Shown: positions 54,901 through 64,000, counted from the first letter of the stretch. The stretch: DNA of 64,000 bases from Haematobia irritans (GCF_050003625.1 NC_134397.1:70840669-70904668), one strand, 5' to 3'. A program made the numbers and translations. Notes: generated by a model not told the origin, from the letters alone.

Positions 54901-55488
54901 CGCAAATCTCTCAATGAGATGGCTGAGCAGTACAATATTCACCTAATATGGGTGCCTGGCCATAGGAACATACCGGGGAACTGCGAAGCGGATGAGTTGG
55001 CAAGGCTAGGGACTACCTTACATATTCCAGGGGAACTAGAATTTGTTGGTATGCCCCTAGCTACCTGCAAGCTCATGCTGCGTGAGAAGGCTGTTATGAT
55101 GGCAAATGTTCGATGGGAGAATTGCAAGGGTTGTAACGACACCAAGCAAATATGGCCCCATTTCAACTTAAACCGCACACTAGATATGCTAATGTTCTCG
55201 AGACGTCAGATATCACTCCTGATATCTGCTATAACGGGTCGCTGCCTGATAGGCGATTTTGCAAAAACTATTGGCGCGAAGTATAATGACTATTGTATGA
55301 GCTGTCATGATGCGGAGGAAAAAGAATCAATTAAACACCTCTTGTGTGAGTGTCCTGCATTTTGTGTAAAGCGCAAGCAACTTTTAGGAGCATATAGCTT
55401 CAGATTACTGGCGGATCTGGAAAACGTTAACTTAAGCAGTCTGCTACTGTTTTTGGAACAATCTGGTTGGTTCAACAAAGAAAAATAA
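51898..55488 (+). CDS. LINE ORF2: endonuclease, reverse transcriptase, RNase H, zinc finger
   Basis: ATG at 51898-51900 gives MVLRILQINLHHCKAACAAL; the frame continues 1196 codons without a stop. Residues about 1-225: apurinic-type endonuclease (IQEPY at ~36, MGCDANAHH at ~136, SDHRYI at ~210). Residues about 420-720: reverse transcriptase, with FRPISL, FLDIEGAFN, GTPQGGVLSP and the active site YADD at ~658-661. Residues about 912-1040: RNase H with DFYTDGS (D~919), FQAEI (E~954), YSDSQ (D~980) and CEADELA (D~1032), all four acids present. Residues about 1130-1155: finger CMSCHDAEEKESIKHLLCEC. It nicks the target and copies element RNA in place. All catalytic residues are intact, so this is a young copy; it lacks a 5' promoter region. 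Confidence 0.95.
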   Translation: MVLRILQINLHHCKAACAALKVLLMKGDIDIVLIQEPYVYRNKICELSTPGFKLLQYTGNDVIRACIIAKNELNLFLLPSMCNADTVVANLEIAKCKYWVSSVYMGHDREMPPCSVKTLVEESLKTKTKLIMGCDANAHHSIWGSSDTNARGESLIEFILRTNLVVCNKGDAPTFVTKNRQEVLDITLASQELNEMISEWHVLSEHSFSDHRYISFKFDVHITKTIFSPNVRKADWNRYRESFNMMIPEITETNMRNVQDIEHAVERITKAFNISLKAACPRGKPRGKHRPPWWSTELSNMRKSCRKLFNKAKSTRAPEDWDAYKKNLRGYKRELRKAQHNSWNDYCSSIENTSEASRLRKVLASTNSAPGFIKTSEGNWTTSSEETLEVLLDTHFPGNQTVEPCTGGATVAQRSFPVEEIVSETRIRWALNSFGPFKSPGPDGITPAELQAVTDKIIPWLSVIYKGCINLSYIPGKWRETKVVFIPKAGKASHSRAKDFRPISLSSFLLKTLERMIDIYLRTSIDSRLFSKGQHAYSKGRSTETALHELVSFIESSLSVKEYTIVAFLDIEGAFNNVHPSSILNGLTTLNVDPCILRLLDELLMKRRISATLGQANIQRYVNRGTPQGGVLSPLLWNVAINSLLVTLEKERIKVVAYADDVALAVRGKFPSTIRDIIQRALRMTEKWAKDNGLGVNPAKTELVMYCNDRKTPTVRPISLGGIEIPFGECAKYLGVILDRKLNFKLNIEERARKATVALYSCKKAIGKKWGLKPKIVHWLYTAVVRPIMLYGVVVWWPALQKPTCLDKVQRMACLCISSAFSKTGTNSLNVVLHLLPLDILAKQSAATTAVRLRELSLWSEKGYGHSSVLKIMPDVPNVVDYTLASPLFDKKFETLIPNSEAWCTQTPGNKEYIDFYTDGSKLDGQVGFGVYSNDLELRIAKRLPNHCSVFQAEISAIREVANWLRSNVPKNVGINIYSDSQPAIKSLDSVFLNSKTAIDCRKSLNEMAEQYNIHLIWVPGHRNIPGNCEADELARLGTTLHIPGELEFVGMPLATCKLMLREKAVMMANVRWENCKGCNDTKQIWPHFNLNRTLDMLMFSRRQISLLISAITGRCLIGDFAKTIGAKYNDYCMSCHDAEEKESIKHLLCECPAFCVKRKQLLGAYSFRLLADLENVNLSSLLLFLEQSGWFNKEK

Positions 55489-55624
55489 TCAAGAAGGTTC
55501 AGCGGTTAAAACTAGAAGTGCCCATATGTAATAGGTACTTTTAGTTAATGTGGTATCACAATGGACTGAATAGTCTAAGTGAGCCTGAATCTTAATCGGG
55601 CTGCCACTTTAACTTTAACCTAAC
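55489..55624 (+). promoter_or_regulatory. LINE 3' tail shared with SINEs
   Basis: After the stop: TCAAGAAGGTTCAGCGGTTA, then TGTGGTATCACAATGGACTG, AATAGTCTAAGTGAGCCTGA, ATCGGGCTGCCACTT and a TTAACCTAAC end. The middle 40 bp is identical to the SINE tails. This is the likely recognition site for the reverse transcriptase. Confidence 0.85.
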
Positions 55625-55702
55625 TTCTACGCAATCCATGGTGGAGGGTACATAAGCTCCTGGCCGAACTTACGGCCGTATATACTTGTTTCATGTAAGG
55701 AT

Positions 55703-56992
55703 CACGGTTGCCACTCGTGCCAAAAATAGTCTACCAAAATTTTAAGATAATTTTACCAAATTAAAAAATAAGGTTTTTGATCATTTTATAGAAAGTTTTT
55801 GCCAAGAATTTTAATTCTATAGAAAAGTTTGTCAAAATTTTATTTCAATTGAACGTTTTATCAAAATTTTATTTAGATACAATTTTTGTTTTATTTATAT
55901 AGAAAATTTACTCAAAAATTTTTTTCTATAATGTTTTTTTTTTTGAAAATTTTCTTTGTAAAAAAAATTTTGTCAAAATTGTATTTCTATAGAGTTTTTT
56001 TTTTCAAAATTTTATTTCCATAGAAAAATTTCTCAAAATTTTATTTTTGCAGAAAATTTTCTCAAATGTTTATTTCTATAGAAAATATTGTCAAAATTGA
56101 ATTTCTACAGAAGATTTTGCCAAATTGTTTTTCTATACAAAAATTAAAAATCTACCAAAGCATCAAGAATTCTACCAATCTACCAACATTTTGTAAACAT
56201 TTTATATCTATATATTTTTTTTCAAAATTTTATTTCTATAGAAATTTTGTCAAAATTATATTTTATATAGTTTTTTCAAAATTTTATTTCTATAGAAAAT
56301 TGTTTTTTTGAAAATTTTATTTCTATAGAAAATTTTCTCAAAATTTTATTTCTAAGAAAATTTTGTCAAAATTTTATTTCTAGAGAAGATTTTGCCAAAT
56401 TGTATTTCTATAAAAACAAACATCAAGAATTCTACCAATCTACCAACATTTTGTAAAAATTTTATTTCTATATATTTTTTTCAAAATTTTATTTCTATAG
56501 AAATTTTGTCAAAATTATATTTCATATAGTTTTTTCAAAATTTTATTTCTATAGAAAATTGTTTTTTGAAAATTTTATTTCTATAGAAAATTTTCTCAAA
56601 ATTTTATTTCTAAGAAAATTTTGTCAAAATTTTATTTCTAGAGAAGATTTTGCCAAATTGTATTTCTATAAAGACAAACATCAAGAATTCTACCAATCTA
56701 CCAAATTTCATTTCTATGGATTTTTTCATCAAAATTTTAATTCTATAGAAAATTTTTTCAAAATTTTATTTCTATAGAAAATTTTGTCAAAATTTTAATT
56801 CTATAGAAATTTTTTTCAAAATTTTATTTCTATAGAAAATTTTGTCAAAATTTTATTTCTATAGAAGATTTTTCCAAATTGTATTTCTATAAAAAATTGA
56901 AAATCTACCAAAACATCAAGAATTCTACCAATCTACTAAGCAATAAAAAATCTACCATTTTCGGTTGAATTCTATCAACTGTGGCAACCGTG
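55703..56992. mobile_element. 29-bp-array element with 12-bp terminal inverted repeats
   Basis: Ends are CACGGTTGCCAC (55703-55714) and the exact inverse GTGGCAACCGTG (56981-56992). The left subterminal part is TCGTGCCAAAAATAGTCTACC. The right one repeats ATCAAGAATTCTACCAATC, then CTACCATTTTCGGTTGAATT. Between are degenerate 29-bp units with a ~250-bp segment duplicated (56156-56420 against 56420-56700). No coding capacity and no clear target duplication. It starts immediately after the F1 head at 55700. Confidence 0.8.
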
Positions 56993-57200
56993 GTTGGGCT
57001 ATCTAACCTTATGTCGAATCACTGAACTATAAGGACAAAACAACTTCATTGACTTTTGGACAATGAAAAAACGTTATATCAGAAAAATTAGTCTTCTATG
57101 CTATCCTTAAAAAACGCATTCGTATTTTAAGGATATGAAATTTTTGGTCTCATTACAATATTTTTATCAGTATAGATTTTTGAAAAAATCTTCACGAAAT
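56993..57200. other. unassigned
   Basis: No feature recognised. Confidence 0.35.
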
Positions 57201-57440
57201 TTAGGTAGATTTTTTTTTATCGAGTGGCAACCATGATGGTTTTTAGTGGGCCAAAATTCAAAGGATCTGATTAAATTTGATCCGGAAATCAAATCTTGGG
57301 TTCGGTTTAGATGCAGGCTAGACCCAAAAAGTGGTCTGATATTGCCCATTTGCACTACCATCTGATCCTTTGGAAGATAACGTGATTTCGACAGATGGAC
57401 GGACATCGTTACATTAAACTCAGAATTTCACCACGACGCA
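57201..57440 (+). repeat. Decayed 29-bp-element right end fused to F1 3' part
   Basis: AGGTAGATTTTTTTTTATCG, AGTGGCAACCATGATGG, then F1 words GGGCCAAAATTCAAAGGATC, CTAGACCCAAAAAGTGG and TTCACCACGACGCAAG. It has the same order as at 7225-7945 with high divergence. No feature is visible from 57441 to about 57690. Confidence 0.55.
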
Positions 57441-57689
57441 AGTTTTAGTTTCAAATAAACTTAATTCTGACATTTACAACTTACCCTCAGGGTATATAGA
57501 AAATCATTGTAATCTGGAATAAAATGACAATTTTATTTTAAACAATTTTTTTTATATTTATATATTTTTAAAGGCAAAAAAAAAAATAAACAATAAGTGA
57601 TATTATGAGGGGAGATTACTTTGGCATATTTGGAATATTGCCATTGGTAAAATATTTAACAATTCAAATATCAATGGGCAACTTAATAT

Positions 57690-57842
57690 AATACCCTCAA
57701 CAAATCGCTTCTCTAATATATATTGCAAACATATTTTGCTGGAAGGATATATACTTTTGGATATTGCCGAAACATTACGATGTTTGTTTTATGTGAACAT
57801 ATCACATCACAAAATATAATATGTTTGGAAGCATTTTCTACC
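57690..57842 (-). repeat. Element E end fragment (copy 5)
   Basis: Reads ACCCTCAACAAATCGCTTCT, GCAAACATATTTTGCTGGAA and GATATTGCCGAAACATTACG, the reversed right end of element E. Truncated. Confidence 0.7.
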
Positions 57843-58536
57843 AAAGAAGATTGTGTTCTTGCTGAAAGGTATTTTAGGATCATAAAGATGTACGCTGAAA
57901 ATGGTGAGTATCGGTTCATGTTTTGGTATAGCCCCCATGTAACATAAACCGATCATCCGATTTTATTTCTTGTGCTTATAAAAATCATAGTTTTTATCCA
58001 ATTTACCTGAAATTGGAAATCTAGAGGTATTTTAGGCCCAAAATGTTATGCCGATAATGGTGAGTATCGGTCCACGTTTTGGTTTAGCCACCCACCCCCC
58101 CCCCCCCCCCCCCATATAGACCGATCATCCGATTTCACTTCTTGGGAATCTAAAGGTATTTTAGGACCACAAATAAGTGTGCCGACAAGGGTTTGTATTG
58201 GTCCATGTTTTGATATAGCCCCCATATAGATCTATCTCCCGAATTTGCTTCTTGGGCTTCTAGAATCCATAGTTTTTATCCAATTTGTCTGAAATTAGAA
58301 ATCGAGAGATATTTTAGGACCTCGAATAGGTGAGCCGAATATTTTGTGTATCAGCCCATGTTTTGGTATAACCCCCATATAGACCGATATCCCGATATTT
58401 CCAGATTTTACTTTTCGTAACCATTTAAATAATGGCGGTAAAAATCTACAGATTTTAGATTTAAAATCATCATTTTCTTGCACACTTACATGAGATGTTT
58501 ATGATTCCTCTAAAACTCAAACAAAATTGGTTCTTA

Positions 58537-61429
58537 CACTGAAAAAACACTGAACCCTTTTCCATTGCAAAATGAACTAAACTGTAGTAATATTGACCAT
58601 GATTTAGCCCTTAAGATTTTTTTCAACTTGTCTAGTTTATAATTCTCTTAAATTTTAGTTCATCTATAACATTGTATTTTAGTTCATTTTTACAACACCA
58701 TAAGATTTATATACCCCCTACCAAGTTAAAAAGTCAGTATTATTTTGGTTTACTTGCTTATTTTTTGGTTAACAGTCTCTTTAAAATGTCGACGACTAAA
58801 CTATTTTTAAATCAATCATTCCACAGTACAGAGAAATTAAATAATTAAAGGAACAACAAACCGTTTTACTATTATGAAATTTTTCATACATTAAAAATAA
58901 ACTTTCTTTAAGCAAAAGTACTTTATTATAAAAACTTATGATGAAAGTTCTTAATAGAATGTTTTTGTGAATAAAAATTATGACCACGTGGAACAGAGAG
59001 TAGTTCATTTGAACTCGCTGTTTGGACATTTTGACTTATCCTTTTTTATTCATCGTAGGTAATTTTTTCACATACCTTGCTGAAAAAAAATGGAAGCAAT
59101 AATGAAAATTGTTAAAAATTAACACCATGTAATGAAATATAATTTTTTAATTCATCATTTTAGCTTGTAACTTACCATATTTGGGGGCATTTTATCAAAT
59201 GGTGTATGGAATTCAACTTTTCTTTGGAAAACGTATCTCATAAAATTGGTACCTTAAACAACTAGAGAAATAATGAAGTATTCTATATAAACTCATAAAA
59301 CTGTGTTGTTATCGATGTGAAGGATATAATAAAATAAATATTCTAGTTGAAAGAAAGCCAAAGTTTTAATATAAAACTTACCAATTCTCTATTAAATTGT
59401 ACGCTGAGGGGAAATATAAAAAGTTGTCCAAATTTATTTGGGTTACTCTGAAATTAAATATTTATTTTTTACATTAAATAAAATTACTAAATAGATTTTC
59501 AAACAATCTAATGAAAAAAATAATAATATGCATAAAAAAACCAAATATTCTGGTTAACCCTAGACAGTCATCATTCGTCAAAATGACGACACGTAATTTC
59601 ATTTTCGATTTAAAATGCATTTTAGTCTATTGGGAAATGGGAAATTTAAGTTATACTAATTCGACCGTTTTATGAATTTTTGTTTTATACTAATTAAAAC
59701 CAAATTGAATATTGAATAAGAAAATAAATTCAAGTATCGCTCACGATGAAAATTATAGCGTCTTGAAATGAGCCGTAGTCAAAATGACGAAGGATGACGT
59801 TAATGTAAAACAACTAAGGATGGCTGTCCAGGGTTAAAAGAAAGTTAAAGAATCCTTACCAATTCACTATTAAATTACAAGCAAAGGAGTACTAAAAATG
59901 TTTCCACATTTTTAAGGGGTTATTCTGAAATTAAATATTTGTTTTTTACATTAAAAATATTACATTCGTTTCCAAAAAATGTGATTAAAGAAATACTAAA
60001 ATAAGGTATTAAAACCTGTAATTTTGATGGTAAAAAGGTAAATATTCTAGTTGAAAGAAAGCCAATTTGTAAAAGAAAACTTACCAATTCTCTATTTTTT
60101 AAATTTGTTCGAATCCATCTGAAGTTTCTCTGAAATTAAATATTGCTTTTACAACAAAGAAAAATATTAAACTGGTATCCAAAAAAATTAATTAATAATA
60201 ATATACATAAAAAATATTATTTTTAAAAGAATGCCATATTAAAAAAATACTTACCAATTTATGACTAAACTATACGCAGAGATATAACAAAAATTTTCCA
60301 AATTCATCTGGAATTGAATATTAATTTTTCACATTGAATAATAAAAATTTCAATTCACTTTCAATTTCAACATATTTTCCTAAATATTCTTAATAACTTT
60401 TTTCTAAACTACCGATAATATATTAATAACTTTCATTTCAAAGGTTTAATAAACAAACACCAAAAATCCAAAATATTCCATGCCTTTATATTCCCTTGTT
60501 GCATACCTGCTTAAAAGGTGCAACAACCCACGCCAACGCCAACTATACAACTGAAGCATGCCAAACAAAACCAAGCAAAGCCAAAACATTCCTACAACAA
60601 CAAAAACACATGTGCCTTTATTGAAAACAACACCTCATCCAGTCAAATAAACCATCCGCGTATAACACACACACACACACACAAAAACAACTAAATGAAC
60701 AAAAATAAAAACAACCCCACGCTGAAGTATACACAACATACCCAGCTCTCGCTACCATTTCTCATTAATGCATTACTCTCACTCAAACAAAACTCAAGTA
60801 ATATCATCTTTACATTAATAACATTCCACTATGCCGAAACAGATCTCTGTACTATGCATTTGTTCATCGCATCTGTTGACAATTTACTCTAAAAATAATA
60901 TTCGTAAAGGCACACCAGTTTATGAACGATGAAACGTTTAACTTAAAATTTGCAAAATCTTCATGAAATGTTATCTACCATTTTTGACGAAAATTTTATA
61001 AATGTTATTACATGTGAACTAAAAATATTTCATTGGGTAATTTTTTACCAACAATTATTAACTATAGGAATTGTCAGTACGAAATTGCTATCCACTTTCA
61101 AGTTCATTTTTCGTAAAAAAATATTTTCTCATACAAAAAAATCTTATAGTAAATTGCACTTATTATTTAGAAAATACTTTACATTTCACAAGTAGTTTTA
61201 TAGCATGACAAACGAATTTTTAACTACCAGTTAAGAAATTTTTTAAGGAAATTTCCATCGTATTTTGTAGGCCATGAACTAAACGATAGCTACTTAGAAT
61301 TTGTAAAATTTCCTTTCGAGTAGTTAATTTTCGTTGAAGATACGAAAAATGAACTAAAATTCTGGAAAATTCTTGTAATAAATTATTGTAAAAATCTTCT
61401 TAAATTTACGAGACACTTTTTTTTCTGTG
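58537..61429. mobile_element. 2.9-kb TA-flanked element with ~200-bp internal repeats
   Basis: TA at 58535-58536 and 61430-61431. Ends are CACTGAAAAAACACTG and CACAGAAAAAAAAGTGTC (reverse complement of the right end). The inside carries about four ~200-bp repeats between 59240 and 60440 (ACTTACCAATTCTCTATTAA, CTCTGAAATTAAATATTTATT-like, AATATTCTAGTTGAAAGAAA). Positions 60440-60900 look unrelated and less AT-rich, with (CA)10 at 60666-60682. No transposase. Confidence 0.6.
59558..59833. mobile_element. 276-bp piggyBac-type MITE
   Basis: Flanked by TTAA at 59554-59557 and 59834-59837. Ends are CCCTAGACAGTCATC and CCCTGGACAGCCATC (reverse complement of the right end). Subterminal GTCAAAATGACGAC and its relatives occur near both ends. 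Removing it with one TTAA restores the host repeat word ATTCTGGTTAAAAGAAAG. The TTAA target and CCCT start are diagnostic of piggyBac-like elements. Confidence 0.85.
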
Positions 61430-61450
61430 TATAAATCCAGAATATGAGAA

Positions 61451-62245
61451 GACACATGCTTCTTGCAATAAATGTTTGAGACACGAGTTAAAGAAACTTT
61501 TAGGAGAAGTTTTTAGGGTGTGTCGTCTATATGAGCCACACTCCTCTGCGCCACTGTGTATATTCAAAGGAAAGTATCATGATAATCTCACACGCGTAGA
61601 CATTTAAGACTCAGAAACAACAACAACAACAAAATACAGAATCGCTTTAATAATGGCAATTAGAAATGCGCCAAACAGCATACACACCATACGAATCAAT
61701 CGCAATATTCAAGTGCGTTAACAAATACTTATGGAGCAATCTCATAATTTTGGAAAATTGGCAAAAATCAAATAAAATCAAGTGCCAAATGATTCTAGCC
61801 TTTGATGTAGAAATGAAGCCAACACTCTCTCAGCCTCATCAAACGTAGGGAAAGTGTACGAAAAATGGAAATTGATTGGCTTGCAAATCAGAAGAACAAT
61901 TTGTAGACAATTGAAGAGGGAATCTAATTTCCATGAGGAAAATTTGTCTGGCCATCATGTTAATTTTTTTTTTATTTTCTGAATGCCACATAAGAATTTG
62001 TTATGAATTTGCAAAACATTCAAGGCATTTATTTGGTTATGTGAATTGCTAGAATAATTTTTTTGTTTGTTTTCTTTATTAAGTTTGTCTAATACAAAGA
62101 AGTGTTTGCCTTAAAAAGGATTTTTAGTTAAGAATGATATTTGTATAACTAGTTAACAATGTTGATGAATACTCCTCTGTCTATTTGATGTAGGTCTTTA
62201 TTAGTTAGTACTTGTTATACAATCTTGTACATTCGAGAGGGGATA
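61451..62245. other. no gene recognised
   Basis: No supported gene or repeat. Confidence 0.35.
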
Positions 62246-62369
62246 CACTGAAAAAAAAACAAGGGCCTGTCCGGTTCCAAAAATTTTGTCTTTATTCTAA
62301 TGGTTTTGATATTGATTCCGGAGAAATGAAGTTTAAAAAACAATTTTCTTATAAATTTGAGTTTGAGCA
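62246..62369 (+). repeat. Left end of a CACTGAAAAAA-type element
   Basis: TA followed by CACTGAAAAAAAAACAAGGG and a stretch similar to 49585-49690. It runs into F3 without a visible right end. Confidence 0.4.
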
Positions 62370-63109
62370 GTGGCGATTTTACAAGGAAAATGTTGGTATT
62401 TTGACTATACATTTATATCGAAAACTGAACCGATTTCAACCAAATTTTGCACGCATACATACTTTACTCCCAGTACAAAATTTCACGTAAATCGGAGTAC
62501 AACTGTGTCCTCTGTGGTCATATGACGGAAAATCGGGCGAAAGATATATATGGGAGCTATATCTAAATCTGAACCGATTTCAATCAAATTCGGCACACTT
62601 GACTATAGTACTAATTGTACTCCTAGTGCAAAATTTCAACCAAATTGGGCTAATACTCTGGCTTCTGGGCCCATATAAATCCATATTGGGCGAAAGATAT
62701 ATATGGGAGCTATATCTAAATCTGCACCGATTTCAATCAAATTCGGCACACTTGACTACAGTACTAATTGTTATCCTTGTGCAAAATTTCAAGCAAACCA
62801 GTGTAAACTCTGGCTTCTGGGTTCATATAAGTGCATATCGGGCGAAAGATATATATGAGATCTATATCTAAATCTAAACCGTTTTTTTCCAAAATCAATA
62901 GGATTCTATTCTGATCCAAAACAGAAACTTGTGCCAAATTTGAAGTTAATTGGACTAAAACTGCGACCTAGACTTTGATCACAAAAATGTGTTCACGGAC
63001 ATGGCTAGAGCGGCTCAGAGACCCACCCTGAGCATTATTGCCAAAGACATCATGTGTCTATCTCTTCTCCTTCTGGATGTTGCAAACTTATAATACCCTG
63101 TTCCACAGT
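62370..63109 (+). mobile_element. DINE-like family F3, second element
   Basis: Starts in GCAGTGGCGATTTTACAAGG. It has three to four tandem units (GGGCGAAAGATATATATGGG, AATTTGGCACACTTGACTA-like words) and the 3' block AAATGTGTTCACGGACATGG, CCAAAGACATCATGTGTCTA, ATACCCTGTTCCACAG. The 3' block is shortened: the ACAGACGGACGG run is lost. Confidence 0.85.
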
Positions 63110-63558
63110 GTGGCGCAGTTCATATTTTTCTAAAATGGGAGAAGTTTGCTTAAATTCAGTTCATAAGTTTCTCATATGAGTAAATATTACTAAAATTGTA
63201 CCTATCATGAACTTCATATAGCTCCAAAGATATCTTAACAATTTTTAAATCCACTTTTTTTCGACACATGCAATTTTCTTAAACAACAGAAAACAAATTA
63301 TTATTTTTAATAGATTTTCTTCACTTTGACAAAAAGTATTAACTTATTTGTAACATGATGTAATTAGAAACCTATTTTAATTAAAAATTTCTAAAATGTA
63401 GGGTTCACTTATTTTTGGGTGTAAAGACTAACTCAAAACATTTTTTCTTTTCTGGCTAATTACATATTCCCTCACATCTTTCACACTTCCACAATGTTTA
63501 TTAGTTCTTAGTAAACAATGTAATGTAATACAAACAATGTAGAATCAATTCTATATTT
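63110..63558. other. no gene recognised
   Basis: AT-rich with no supported feature. Confidence 0.4.
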
Positions 63559-64000
63559 TTATACCCTCCACCATGGGAGCCACCGTGGTGCAACGGTTAG
63601 CATGCCCGCCTTGCATACACAAGGTTCGATTCCTGCTACGACCGAACACCAAAAAGTTTTTCAGCGGTGGATTATCCCACCTCAGTAATGCTGGTGACAT
63701 TTCTGAAGGTTTCAAAGCTTCTCTAAGTGGTTTCACTGGAATGTGGAACGCCGTTCGGACTCGGCTATAAAAAGGAGGTCCCTTGTCATTGAGCTTAACA
63801 TGGAATCGGGCAGCACTCAGTGATAAGAGAGAAGTTCACCACTGTGGTATCACAATGGACTGAATAGTCTAAGTGAGCCTGATACATCGGGCTGCCACAT
63901 AACCTAACCTAACCATACCCTCCACCATAGGATGGGGATATATTAACTTTGTCATTCCGTTTGTAACACATCTAAATATTGCTCTAAGACCCCATAAAGT
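63559..64000 (-). mobile_element. F1 element 3' end (minus), split by a SINE, running off the window
   Basis: TTTTATACCCTCCACCAT lies before the SINE and, after it, ATACCCTCCACCATAGGATG, TTAACTTTGTCATTCCG, TTTGTAACACATC and GCTCTAAGACCCCATAAAGT. These are the reversed F1 terminal words. Confidence 0.85.
63575..63914 (+). mobile_element. tRNA-headed SINE, copy 5, with 14-bp TSD
   Basis: A 340-bp element flanked by ATACCCTCCACCAT at 63561-63574 and 63915-63928. Head CACCGTGGTGCAACGGTTAG, then a 7-bp deletion just before the B-box (AAGGTTCGATTCC, compared with AAGGTCGTGGGTTCGATTCC in other copies). Body GGAACGCCGTTCGGACTCGG and TATAAAAAGGAGG; tail TGTGGTATCACAATGGACTG, CATCGGGCTGCCACA and (TAACC)n. 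The exact TSD and low divergence mean a recent insertion. Confidence 0.95.

Larger units (their letters stand above)
51348..55624 (+). mobile_element. LOA-type non-LTR retrotransposon, 5'-truncated, intact ORF2, 11-bp TSD
   Basis: Exact direct repeats TTCTACGCAAT at 51337-51347 and 55625-55635 bound the insertion. It contains the 3' part of ORF1, a complete ORF2 and a 136-bp 3' tail ending CTTTAACCTAAC rather than poly-A. It is inserted in the F1 5' region. ORF1 and ORF2 overlap in different frames. A family member truncated to 700 bp sits at 278-977 and RT debris at 1310-1508. The DUF4780-like ORF1 and the RNase H domain suggest the LOA/Bilbo group (inference from domain content). Confidence 0.95.
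49918..55700 (-). mobile_element. Chimeric F1 element (minus) holding SINE, 29-bp array and LINE
   Basis: F1 units in reverse orientation run from 49918 to 50850. They join the 29-bp array through CATGGTTGTCACGCGAGCC (the inverse of the 7240 junction). The array ends at 51170, followed by part of the unique F1 5' region (GTAATTCGATTGTGGATGAC) to 51347. After the LINE, the F1 head resumes at 55625: CCATGGTGGAGGGTACATAA, CTTACGGCCGTATATACTTG. Order of events: F1 chimera first, then SINE and LINE insertions. Confidence 0.85.
57843..61450 (-). mobile_element. Decayed F2 element (minus) split by a 2.9-kb TA-flanked element
   Basis: Reversed F2 units: GAGTATCGGTTCATGTTTTG, TAGCCCCCAT, GAAATTGGAAATCTAGAGGT. 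A C19 run lies at 58095-58113. The unique 5' part (ATGATTCCTCTAAAACTCAA) ends at 58534 and appears to resume at 61430 with AATCCAGAATATGAGAAGAC, matching F2 copies. Confidence 0.7.

Overview
This window is intergenic or intronic DNA from a large, AT-rich, transposon-laden insect genome. The repeats (SINE and LINE families, Tc1/mariner lineages, arrays resembling Drosophila DINE elements) point to a dipteran, most likely a calyptrate (muscoid) fly. That assignment is an inference, since no species-diagnostic host gene was found. I see no convincing host protein-coding gene, rRNA or functional tRNA. Almost every long reading frame belongs to a transposable element or is an artefact of tandem repeats whose period is divisible by three.

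Layout. 0-2 kb: Tc1, LINE and mariner debris. 2.0-3.8 kb: first copy of a 1.75-kb TA-flanked element (called E here) with two tRNA-like segments. 4.2-8 kb: DINE-like family F1 pieces and a 29-bp minisatellite. 9.5-18.1 kb: more 29-bp arrays, a full F1 element with 153-bp tandem repeats, a cluster of tRNA-like sequences and a compound repeat field. 18.4-22.6 kb: a decayed LINE split by two E copies. 24.1-25.4, 32.4-33.7 and 40.3-41.6 kb: three DD37E Tc1/mariner transposons. 27.1-31.4 kb: SINEs, a DD37D-type remnant, and a DD41D mariner split by DINE-like family F2. 33.9-34.8 kb: a second DD41D element, internally deleted. 37.4-39.3 kb: three-level nest of DNA transposons. 44.6-47.8 kb: F2 and F3 DINE-like elements. 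48.6-49.6 kb: a Tc1/maT remnant split by a MITE. 49.9-55.7 kb: an F1 element holding a SINE, a 29-bp array and a LOA-type LINE with an intact ORF2. 55.7-57.0 kb: a 29-bp array bounded by inverted repeats. 57.7-61.4 kb: a decayed F2 element split by a 2.9-kb TA-flanked element that itself contains a piggyBac-type MITE. 62.2-64 kb: F3, a SINE and the end of another F1 element.

How the parts work together. The ~340-bp tRNA-headed SINE shares its 3' tail with the LOA-type LINE, so the LINE reverse transcriptase is the likely driver of the SINE; an 85-bp tail-only insertion with its own target-site duplication supports this. Three DINE-like families with different sequences all have a 153-bp tandem unit with alignable landmarks, suggesting one ancient repeat module. 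A 29-bp doubly palindromic minisatellite occurs both inside a terminal-inverted-repeat element and fused to F1 elements. Nesting gives a partial insertion order. Several empty sites can be reconstructed by removing the insert and one target duplication, which confirms element boundaries without an alignment.
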